From: Euonymus europaeus
Lineage: Eukaryota > Streptophyta > Magnoliopsida > Celastrales > Celastraceae
Direction: 5' to 3'
Assembly: GCA_963580455.1 (NCBI GenBank)
Contig: OY756957.1
Coordinates: 4,965,001 to 5,029,000 of the forward strand
Length of the DNA stretch: 64,000 nt
Position numbers and translations under genes: made by a program. The notes under the pieces are model-generated. The model made no database searches. It saw only the letters and a list, made by a program, of their open reading frames with translations, and was not told the origin of the DNA. Numbering within the stretch: position 1 is the first letter of the stretch; each line of letters begins with the position of its first letter. Below, piece by piece: positions 1 through 10,137 of the stretch.

Positions 1-3000
1 TTCCTTGTGGTCGAGCTTCTTTGCATCTGCATTTGCTGTGTTTGAATCACATTGCGAGTCATTCCCTTGTGAAAAGAAAGTCATTCATACCAGAAGCAAT
101 GGTTGGACAGCAGCTGTGAAGAGGGTCGTGACCAGTGGCTCAATGAGGAGGATTCACGAGCGTGTGATGGGATCAAGCAAGACTGGACTTTCTAACACGA
201 CTAGTGACATATGGCTTCTTGGTATGTGCTATAGAATTTCACAGGATGAGCCCTCTGCAGGTGCAGCTAATTATGATGGGATAGCAGCATTCAAACATGA
301 CTTTTCATCGAGGATTTTGATGACGTATCGAAAAGGTTTGTTTATTATTTATTCAAGGTTGCTTCTGAGTGGAAAGCTTTTGTCTTCCAACTGTTATAGA
401 AAATATTTATGTGACCTTCATACCGCTAATTACAGGTTTTGATACTATTGGGGATACCAAGTATACAAGCGATGCTGGTTGGGGTTGCATGCTAAGGAGC
501 AGTCAAATGCTTCTAGCGCAGGTACAGATTTTGTATTAGGTTTGACTTTGAATTTTAAACCCATCTCATTCGAGCATTATATACTTTGATATCACTTACT
601 GGTTTGTGAACCATCATATTTCCCTTTTCTTTTGGTGCTCACTGGGAACTTTACTTATGTTATCGTGAATCGTGATAGTGACTTGTATCAAACAAGTTTC
701 AAAAGAGGTAGTTGGTGAGTCAAAATTTTCTAAACCTAAAGGCAAAGAAACATGGTGGTGGAATGAGGATGTTAAAAAAAACTATTAGAAATAAGCAAGG
801 TTTTAAAAATCGTTTTTAGGAACCGAGGCGATTACCTTATATGAGGCGAGGCGAGGCGTAAGCCTCAGAGGGAATCAACAAAGTGATTAAAACTTCAAGT
901 GTATGATTCCAAATAATATGAATATCATCATTCATCAATTAAAAAGATATTAAAGCATCAATAGTCTAAAAGTTGAATGCAAACCAAAGCAAGGATGCAA
1001 GTATATGGCATATACAACACAGCATAGAACTTGAACTACAGCCTTTCTTGCCCCCACATCCACAGCATTATTGTTGATCAAAGAAGTAAAGATCAAAACC
1101 AGACCAGAAAAAGCTTTCGTAACTCCTAAATTGCTATTTTAACTAAAATGATAAAAATAAACTAGGTCTACACTGCACAGAGACTCATTTAAGAGAAGAA
1201 ATACATAAATATTCAACCCATGAAGGAGCAGTCAGCAGGGAGGAGCAGAGAGACGAACTGAGAGAGACGAAGCAGGGAGCCAGGGACGAACTGAGCAGAG
1301 AGATGAACTGAGCAGAAGAGAGAGAGGAAGTGAGCAGAAGAGAGAGAGAAAGAGCAGAAATACGTACCTGGCGATCACCAGCGGAGAGAGAGAGCCTGCG
1401 ATGTCGCTGAATTAGGGCAGAGTGCGATGTCGCGATGTCACTGTAAGTGTCGCACGCCTCGTCCGCCTCAACCCTGAGAGGCGTAAGCCTCTCATGGCAC
1501 CCTCCCAGGTGTACGCTTGGGATCGTCGAAGCTCCGCCTCAGTTCAAGGCGTGCTCCTCGAATGATTTTTAAAACCATGGAAATAAGAGTGTTATAGGAA
1601 ATTACATAATGGTAAGGATGAGAATAGTTATGAAACGTATAAAGTAACTAGAAAAGAAGCTAAGAATTTATAGGAGAGACATGTCATAAAAGTATAAAAT
1701 ATATATTGAGTTAGATACAAAAGATGGAGGAAAAGATGCTTATAAGCCAGCTAAAACACAAGAAGGTAAAACTAGGGCCCTAAATAATGTAAAATGCATC
1801 AAAGATATAAATGATAGATAAAGGCTCGGATGTTGTTGATGATGATTGTCTTTCTATCCTAACTCTGGGCTAAAGACTTCTTTTCTTTCTCAATGTGCAG
1901 GCATTGCTTCTTCATCAAGTTGGTAGATCTTGGAGAAAATCTTTGGAGAAGGTAAACTGGATTACAACACCTGATTGACCTTTTTTAAAAAATTTACTTT
2001 GATATGATCATAGATAGATGTTACTCCCAGTATTTTAAGTTCAGGTGCCTTGCTAACTATGCAGCCATTTGACCAAGAATATATCAAGATCTTGCAACTT
2101 TTGGGTGATTCGGAGGTATCAGCTTTCTCCATCCACAATCTTCTTGAAGCTGGAAAAGATTATGGACTTGCAGCTGGGTCATGGGTAGGTCCATATGCCA
2201 CATGCCGCTCATGGGAATCCCTCGCCCGCCGTAGGAGAGGGCAAACTGATTCTAAGCATCAGTCACTTCCCATGGCTGTATATGTCGTTTCTGGCGATGA
2301 AGAAAGAGGTGGAGCTCCAATTGTGTGCATTGAAGATGCCTTTGGACGCTGTTTTGAGTTTTCCAATGGTCAAGCTGCTTGGACACCCATTCTTTTATTG
2401 GTTCCCTTGGTTCTGGGACTAGAAAAAATAAACACCAGGTTGGTAATGTAATGAAGTTTATTAATTTGACGGTTCTTATTATTTCAGTTGCATTTATATT
2501 ATTAGATTCACAGAACAAGCTCAGCATAATGAGTTCTAATCATGGTAGATTGACCATCTTCTCCGTTCAATTCTGAAATTTGATTATTTTGTTTGCTCTG
2601 GAAGTTGGCATTATAAAATGTTTTTTAGAAATGAACCCTTTATATTTCATAGTGAAGAAAAATTATCGTTTACAGTTTGATTGTTAACATGTTTATTTGT
2701 TTCCACTTGAATGAAGCTTTCTCAGTGATACAGTGAAGCCATATTTTATTATCATGTGGCTTTTCCTTCATGATTTATGAAAAGACTTAGTACCATTTGG
2801 TTTAATGCATGACAACAAATAGCAACTTAGTAATTTAGTGTCTTCATCAAGCCATTGTCCCATACTGTTTGGAGTCTGCTACATGCATGCATAGAGAAAC
2901 CAGTTTCTGTTGCATGTCAACCAGAACTTGACCTCTTAAAACTTTTTGTCACTCATAGATGATGCTCATAGCAAAAAAAAAAAACCTTTTTCCCCCTTGT

Positions 3001-4590
3001 ATTATGTTCTTACCTGATAATCTTGCTATTGGATGTGCTCCTTTTTCTTTTCTTTTGTAACAAAGAACCTATCCAAGACATGTCTACTTTGGACCCTGCC
3101 CTACATGGCAAATCCCGGGCATGTGAGTCCTCCCCGTCCCACGCTGGACACCAGTATGTACTTAGTCAGCCGATAAGTTTTCTAAGGGCATAAGCAAGAA
3201 CTTATCCCTGTTTAAAAGGTTTTTTCTTTTTCTTTTTCTTCCAGCGGACTAAGTATGAATAAGGTCCTTCTAACGTTTTCAGTTAATGTAGAGACTGACA
3301 AGGACTATTCAGACACAGACAGTGAAATTATAGAGGAAGAGTTCTAGCTTATATATTGATTTTTTTTTTATCTAAAATTTTCACAGGTATATTCCATCAC
3401 TGAGGGCAACATTTACCTTTCCTCAAAGCCTTGGAATTGTAGGTGGGAAACCTGGTGCTTCAACTTACATTGTGGGTGTACAAGATGACAATGCTTTCTA
3501 CCTTGATCCTCATGATGTTCAATCGGTAATATTCTAATTACATAATTTTTATGGCTTTAATCGCACAGATTTACCAAACAAAAATTGTGTTACTTTTAAA
3601 TTATTTAGTTTTTTTGTGCTAATGAATGAAGCCTACATATGGTATCTCAGTTTAGTACGGTTTTGGTCATCTTCAATTAAGAATCCTAGAAACTCGATTG
3701 ATTTTTCAAGTAACATAACCCTTGGAGAAATGCTGGGCATCTAAGTTTAAACCATCTTTCTATGCCAATGATCATTTTTTAAAACTATCCAGACACCAAG
3801 AAACCATTTTGAGGTAGGCATTGATGTTTGTGCTACTTCCACTTTAACATTACTCATGCTGTGGAAAGGGGGGGAGCTGATAGTAGACATAACTACTCGA
3901 CCTTTGAAGGCACTCAATTTCAATTGCCTCTCTTGGTCAACTAAATCTGAATGAATTTATTCTTTTTATTCGGCTTTCAAATTATGTTAGTCTTTCTGTT
4001 TATTGAATAGAGGATTATGGATTTTAGGATACGTTCTTGTATTAGCCATTGATACTTTCTCTTTCTCCGTTGCTTGCTTGCTTGCTTTCGCAGACAGTTA
4101 ATATAAGCAGGGACGATCTAGAGGCTGATACTTCATCTTACCACAGCGAGTAAGCTTCTTGTTGGATGTTTTAATCGTGTCAACTCATTTTCATGGTTTG
4201 CTTTTACATCATATTTCGCTTTTATGTCTTACTACTGTTAAATGATCCAGTCTCATAAGGCACATTCCTCTGGACTCGATCGATCCATCTTTGGCAATTG
4301 GATTTTACTGCCGGGACAAAGGTTGGTGGGTTACTGTTGGCTGAATTCGATCCTTTTTCTGGTCTGCAGATGATTTCGATGATTTTTGTCGTCGGGCATC
4401 CAAGCTAGCGGATGAATCAGGCGGTGCTCCATTGTTTACCTTCGTTACTCACTCCCATAAATTATCAAAACCAGTCGGCCACATTGAAATGCTGGGTGAC
4501 GGTGAAGTTCCAGATGACGATTCATTTGGTATGGTGACCATGAATGATGATGGACACCACGCAAATGAGGATGACTGGCAACTTCTTTAA
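1..4590 (+). CDS. ATG4: Cysteine protease ATG4 (autophagy), 5' truncated by window edge
   Basis: ATG4 processes ATG8 before lipidation and removes it from phosphatidylethanolamine in the cytosol during autophagosome formation. Exons read: <1-335, 436-521, 1901-1951, 2065-2438, 3387-3525, 4094-4149, 4251-4321, 4370-4590; all phases agree and introns are GT-AG. The frame is open at base 1, so the N-terminus lies outside the window; the TTG at base 5 is internal. The catalytic cysteine is in WGCMLRSSQ (exon 2), and the Asp-Pro-His of the catalytic triad is in YLDPHDVQ (exon 5). Family blocks such as SAFSIHNLL, GLAAGSWVGPYA and GGKPGASTYIVG are intact. The C-terminus ends EDDWQLL, an acidic W-x-x-L pattern that fits an ATG8-interacting motif. 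Intron 2 (522-1900) is enlarged by transposon insertions. Family assignment is secure; which ATG4 paralog it is cannot be settled. Confidence 0.95.
690..1821 (+). mobile_element. Decayed RTE-type LINE fragment in ATG4 intron 2
   Basis: Conceptual translation upstream of 788 gives KGKETWWWNEDVKK. After the nested element, at about 1611-1820, it gives NGKDENSYETYKVTRKEAKNL and later DTKDGGKD, then KTRALNNVKCIKD. These follow in order the linker between endonuclease and reverse transcriptase of plant RTE-like LINEs. Several stops and shifts show it is dead. The fragment is split by the hAT element at 796-1579, so the LINE was there first. Ends are not defined; no poly(A) or target duplication is visible. 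Confidence 0.7.
796..1579. mobile_element. Non-autonomous hAT element with 8-bp target duplication
   Basis: The termini are imperfect inverted repeats (left CAAGGTTTTAAAAATCG, right reverse-complement CATGGTTTTAAAAATCA). They are flanked by a perfect 8-bp duplication GAAATAAG at 788-795 and 1580-1587, the size made by hAT transposases. Just inside both ends are clusters of GAGGCG/CGCCTC-type motifs, as in hAT subterminal repeats. The interior is AG-rich around 1220-1390 and has no transposase ORF. It sits in ATG4 intron 2, nested within an older LINE fragment. The perfect duplication suggests a fairly young insertion. Confidence 0.85.
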
Positions 4591-5583
4591 TTAGATGATA
4601 TGTTCAGGATTCCAACCTTTGTACACCATTTTAGCCTGTGCATTGCCGAGTGAAGAGAAGTCTCTCATTAGCTTCAACACGTGTCCGTTTATATGTTGGG
4701 TTTAAAATGTTATTTCAAAATATTAGAATATATGAGAATGTGTGGGCATATGTATGTATATTGTTTCAAATGCTTTTATTTTTGTTTTGTTTTGTATGTT
4801 GTGACAAAATACATGCATAGATATTTTACAATTCGTTATAAAATAGAAATAATCAATTATTGTTTTCTTCAACATTTTCAAGCGAATAAGTAATATATTC
4901 AATAAAATAATTGACATTTTCAAATCTAAAAATTAAAATAATAAAATTTTAATATTATTAAACATGTTACATATATAATAGTTATACTATATATATTTTA
5001 TAATATTTGCATGTTTTATATAACAAGAAATTCTCACATGAGCGCCTAACTTTTTTGAGATTCAAGACATTTTTTAAAAAAAATTGAAAATTTTATATTT
5101 GCCGAATCAAATATTATATTTTTATTCAAAATAAAAATAAAATGCAATATAAAAAATGTATCGTTCATATTTTAAAATGTTGAATCAAGGCCTCGGGCCA
5201 TCAATCTATCCAGCGCAGTCGAAACATTATTAATAAAGCGAAGATATTTCAAGAAATTAATGATAACAATATTCAAATGCTCCAAATTGATGACATTTAA
5301 AAATGTCGAATCAAATGCTACCGAAATGTTATTATTACAAATATTAATTCTAAATGGATGTTTAGCTGTCCGAACCATTTGGAGTGCTGCTAGAAATAGT
5401 TTCACGGGATTCCTTTATTCGTGGCAGAATAGTAGAGTTTGTTGGGTCAAAATGTGTACAAACCACTCGGGGATGTGATTCGAAACAGAAAAAAATAATC
5501 GAAAATCACATGATCACTTAGATCAAACCGCACCAAATATACCTATGTAACCGAACCGAATCCAAAAACAACATTCAGTCTGA

Positions 5584-5835
5584 GGCTATGCTTGGGAGAG
5601 GGGCTGAAAGGAGTTGGGTTGGGAAGGGTTCATAAAAGTGAATATTTGCTTGGTATGAGAGAGGTTGAGAGTCTTTAATGTGAGTGAACACCTCTCAATC
5701 CTCATTTTGAGGGGTTGGAAAAATGAGTGATGGGATGAGTTCAAGAATTCCTCCGAACACCATGAAATGTTCGCGCCAAGTAAGGATTCAAAAGAACAAG
5801 CGAACCCCTCCCAACAACATTCCCCAAGCAATGCC
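5584..5835. mobile_element. Tourist-like (PIF/Harbinger) MITE
   Basis: 252-bp element with imperfect terminal inverted repeats: left GGCTATGCTTGGG, right reverse-complement GGCATTGCTTGGG. It is flanked by the same trinucleotide TGA on both sides (5581-5583 and 5836-5838). The terminus resembles the G-rich ...TGYTTGG ends of plant PIF/Harbinger MITEs. The usual PIF target is TWA, so TGA is slightly off-type. Confidence 0.65.
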
Positions 5836-5957
5836 TGATTCTCCGTGAGATTTAAACGTAGCACAATGAACTAAAATGCATAATGGTTAGCCGACTGAGT
5901 GAAAAAAACTAGCAGAACGCAACAAAATTAGACTGCTAATCTGGGTTCTTACGTGCC

Positions 5958-6708
5958 ATAATGCCCATGATTGTTTATGATTTGAAAGAGTCAGAGCCCA
6001 TTTATTCTCATGAACCCAGCTCAGAGGAGAAGAAAAAATGTTTTATTTAGGTTTTAGAATTGAGAATGATGGGTACTTTAATAATAGAAGTCATTGATTG
6101 ATAAAACTTTGCTTCTTCAGTGGGATCCTCACAGTTCGGTCCGAATTTATTCGTAATAGGGTTAACTGCGGATGCCGAACGATCTAGACAAAAGAAAAAC
6201 CTTTTTGGGCCCTAATTTTCTTTTATTTTTCATCAAATGATGTCTATGGAACCACGACAGAGGAATGCGTATGGAATATGGGCTGTACCTCTAATTATTG
6301 TAAACTAAATATATTGAATTTATAATCATTTCATAGCCATCATGTCTAGGGGTGGTACAAAAAATCATTTCTGGGTCGGATAACAAATGTGTTTACGAAA
6401 TATTATTACGACTCGCATTGGTTGATTTTTCGGATGCACATAATTGACAATATCATGATTTATTTAAATCCAGAAAAATAAATTGGACAATAATCCAATC
6501 TGCATTAGGATTTGGATAACTAAATCGAATTACCACACTTGATTTAAATTGAATAAAATATTTGTGTTTGAACCTCAATTTCAAACATATGATTTATTTC
6601 CAAATTTAATTTAATCAGAGTTTTTGTCCTCTAATAATGTCATGTGAATGCGTCATAATAAATGATGACAACGTTGTTATTAAATAATAATACACAAATG
6701 AAAACACT
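5958..6708. repeat. Copy A of a diverged 700-bp direct duplication
   Basis: Shares ordered blocks with copy B at 8817-9518: the stretch around CTCATGAACCCAGCTCAGAG, then GGGCCCTAATTTTCTTTT, then a region with GTTTACGAAATATT, then GTTGTTATTAAAT near the end. Substitutions and small indels are many, so the duplication is old. No coding potential is seen. Confidence 0.65.
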
Positions 6709-6804
6709 GAAGACACTATCAACGCATTTATATTCTATACGCGCACCCTATGCCACCGTAGGTATAACTACCATAATCACCGTGTTATCTAGTCCAAAGA
6801 CTAA

Positions 6805-7173
6805 GGGTCCGTTTGTTTCACAATTGAATTTCATGGTTTTAAATTGTCAAAAATGTTATCCTGAAAGCTATGAAAAATATTGTGTAAAAAGTTGTACAAA
6901 ATGTTGTGAGGTGTTTGATTCATTTTTCTATTAAATTAACTTTGTAGATAAAATTACAAAAAAAAATGTGTTACAATAAAAAGTAATTGAAAACTTTTAT
7001 ATACCAAGGGACAATTATGTAATATGATTGTAAAATATTGTGGGTCCCACAACTTTAAAGCTCTAGGGGCCCACAACTTTAAAGTTGTCAACAAAATGTG
7101 GCGTTTGATTAACACAATATTTTATACGAACTCCATAGCTTTAAGCTATGCGAAATGTGAAACAAATGCACCC
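6805..7173. mobile_element. PIF/Harbinger-like MITE, family 2, copy 1
   Basis: 369-bp element with termini GGGTCCGTTTGTTTCACA and reverse-complement GGGTGCATTTGTTTCACA. It is flanked by a TAA duplication at 6802-6804 and 7174-7176, the classic PIF/Harbinger target. The inner part has repeated short palindromic AGCTTTAAGCT-like blocks. Related copies occur at 8208-8626 and 17549-18039. Confidence 0.8.
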
Positions 7174-7369
7174 TAACTTCTCTCGTCTTGGAAATTTACA
7201 TCATTAGAATAGTCTTCCACAAAATATATTAAAAATCTCTTGAGTTTTGTCCCCAACCAAATTAGATTGGTGGATTTTTATCTTTATCGGAGCAGAAAAT
7301 CATGCAAAATATGGTCTGTTTGGTTTCATTGATTTACGATTGTAATAGATATTGTATCGGTACTTTGTT

Positions 7370-7965
7370 AGGGTTGGATCCAGGAATTCCTATTAGGGGA
7401 GAAGGGGACTTTTGTTTATGTATCGACATTTTGTTTTGCAAAATTTTTCCGGGGTTCAGCCAGTTCAGGTGCAATGTCTCCCCCCACACATCAAAAAAAA
7501 AAAAAAAACTTATTTATATATGGTTCACCAATATTTTTATATATTCATCAAAAGCTTAAACTTACATGCCTGACAATATTCGAGCCTTACACACCAATAG
7601 TCAACAATCCATTATATATCATAAGATTTGAGTTTGGTTCATAGACTTTTCAAATAATTATTCAACATCACTCAACTTTTGACACAAAAATAATATTAAA
7701 TATTTGAGTGAAAAATTAGGTATAATTTTTTATTCTTATATATATATATATTTAATCTAAAACATATTTGATCATGTAGTTGGGAAGCATTTAGTCATTT
7801 ATAGACTCTATTTTGTTGTTTTTGTTTTTTTCCAACTTGAGTGGATAAATTTATATTGACTTTTGTTGGTTTGAATGGGTTTTTAATTTATAATATAAGT
7901 ATATAAGAATTCAAAAATTCAAGCCCTCCCTGGGTGCTAGTTGGCTCCGCCACTGGATGTGCCCT
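7370..7965. mobile_element. Possible hAT-like MITE with GGATCCAGGAATT-type end
   Basis: The left edge reads GGTTGGATCCAGGAATTCC. The right edge, reversed, reads CCAGTGGCGGAGCCA. This resembles the CAGTGGCGGATCCAGGAATT end common in plant hAT-like MITEs. No clean target duplication was found, so boundaries are approximate and the call is weak. Confidence 0.35.
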
Positions 7966-8207
7966 TCTTTGATCGGGCTTCACTTTAAAGGACCGAGTCA
8001 TGGGCCTAGTCTAATATCAATAACTAATAATTAGCCAATAGAAGGAAAGCCCAAGTCCAACTCTGCAAAATTAATAATAGCCCAATTGTAACAATAGTCA
8101 TCATACAATTAGTTTTAATTATTAGTTGTGATATTTGACTTTAAAATTAATGGTTAATAATACTAATTGATAAATTATTAATATTGATGTCAATTAATTA
8201 TTATTTA

Positions 8208-8626
8208 GGATCCGTTCGTTTCACAATTGCATTTCATAGCTTTAAGCTGTCAAAAATGCCTTGCTTAAAACTATGAAAAATATTGTATAAAAAGTTGTGA
8301 AGTCTACAACTTTAAGCTGTATAAAATGTTATGGGGGGTTTGATTCATTTTTCTGTTAGATTAATTTTATAGATAAAATTACAATAAAAAATAATTGAAA
8401 ACTTTTAAAATATGGAGGGACAATTACGAAATGTGGTTATAATATACTATGGGTCCCACAATTTTAAGCTCTGAAAAGCTATGGATGACAACATTTTATT
8501 TTGCATAGTTTAAAGCTGTAGGGCCCACAACTTTAAGCTATCAACAAAATGTGGCGTTTGGTTGACACATCATTTTATGAGGATTGTACAGCTTTAAGCT
8601 GTGCGAAATGTGAAACATACACACCC
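8208..8626. mobile_element. PIF/Harbinger-like MITE, family 2, copy 2
   Basis: 419-bp relative of the 6805-7173 element: left GGATCCGTTCGTTTCACA, right reverse-complement GGGTGTGTATGTTTCACA, with the same internal AGCTTTAAGCTGT blocks. The flanking trinucleotides no longer match, so it looks older than copy 1. Confidence 0.7.
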
Positions 8627-8816
8627 TTGGTATTGTAATATTTTATGTTATAATAATTGGTTTTAAATTAATAAAAAAATTGTAGAAATTAATATTTAAA
8701 TAATTTATAATATAGTTTACATTGTTTGATCATATATGTGGATGTATTGTAAAGTGTGTAAAAACTCATCGTAAAATTTACAATTTCTTTAAGAATTTCT
8801 GTCATGGATTATCTTA

Positions 8817-9518
8817 TCATAATGTCCATGATTATTTATTTTTTGAATGGGTCAGAACCCATGTATTCTCATGAACCCAGCTCAGAGAAGGGAAAAAGAA
8901 AAAAAAAATTATTTAGGTTTTAGAATAATGGAGGTAATTTAATAATAAAAGTGATGGATTATTAATAAATATATATTTTTAATTATAAATTTAAAAATAC
9001 TTTTGATAAAGCTTATTGGGCCCTAATTTTCTTTTTTCTTTTATTTCTCATCGAAGTGTTTATGGAACGCACGACCGAGAGAAATCTTTATGGAATATTG
9101 TCTGCATATCTAAAATTATAGCAAACAAAATATACTGAATTGAGCGTCATTTCACCAGTCATCATGTCGAGTTGTAAAAAAGAAAAAACGATTTTGAGTA
9201 GGAGAATACAAGTGTTTACGAAATATTTGTATGTCCAAACTTATATTAATTTAAATATTTTAACGTACTTAATTGATAATATATAGATTGATTTCAAATT
9301 TGAACAAATAAATCGAACAATAATCTAATCCATATTAGGATTTGAACAATTAAATCGAACAATAATCTAATCATGGTTAAAGTCTAGACAACTAAATCAG
9401 ACAAGACAAAATTTATATGCTTAGACCCAGAGTCGGTTTTAAATCAGATAATTTTATTATTATTTAAACTCGAATTTCGAACAATGTTGTTATTAAATTA
9501 TACAAATAAATGAAAGAA
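8817..9518. repeat. Copy B of a diverged 700-bp direct duplication
   Basis: Counterpart of 5958-6708 in the same orientation, about 2.9 kb downstream. It keeps the CTCATGAACCCAGCTCAGAG block and the GGGCCCTAATTTTCTTTT block in order. No coding content is visible. Confidence 0.65.
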
Positions 9519-10137
9519 AAATGGTAAACTTGTGTCTTTGAAAAAGAAATTATAATATGAGTCTTTAGGGCACATAATAAAGATAAGGATGAAAAATGTG
9601 TATTAAAAGCTTAAAAGAGTTGAATTGAAATATTTATTTTAAGAAAAAAATTAGGTGAGAGAATATTTACGACACCTCGAGATACAATACTATTATAAAT
9701 GTTTACAGGTATACCCTTTATCATAATCTAAAATGAAAAACACTAGGTGGCAATAGAGACGACACCGTCCCAAGACATGCGAGTAATCTTGAAGGTACTG
9801 TCTGGAATTCAGCGAGATCCTCCACTATTCTCCATTAACAACACACCGACTGGTAAGAAACTACACATACAATATAATATAGACATTGACATAATACAGA
9901 GAAGGAAAGATACATTTTTTTTTCCTTTTTTTCTTTGCAGAGAAGGAAAGAAACTTTAAATCCGCGTAAACAAGTTGACAAAACGTGTTTGCAACCAATA
10001 AACTCATTTCAGGATACTATGGGAGAATTTCTGCAAATATATATGTATATATTTTCAGTTTTCTTCTTGTCTCAGACCAAGGGCAACATATAGGCAAGCA
10101 AATACATTAATCTCATTGATTGCAGCAGATCGAAGAG

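Larger units (their letters stand above)
4591..10137. other. Gene-free, repeat-rich spacer between ATG4 and MLO
   Basis: No plausible gene in 5.5 kb. The stretch is AT-rich and holds a Tourist-like MITE (5584-5835), two copies of a second MITE family (6805-7173 and 8208-8626), a possible hAT-like MITE (about 7370-7965), and two diverged copies of a 700-bp segment (5958-6708 and 8817-9518). The MLO promoter and leader lie in the last few hundred bases. Short ORFs here are hydrophobic or low-complexity and match nothing recognisable. Confidence 0.7.
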
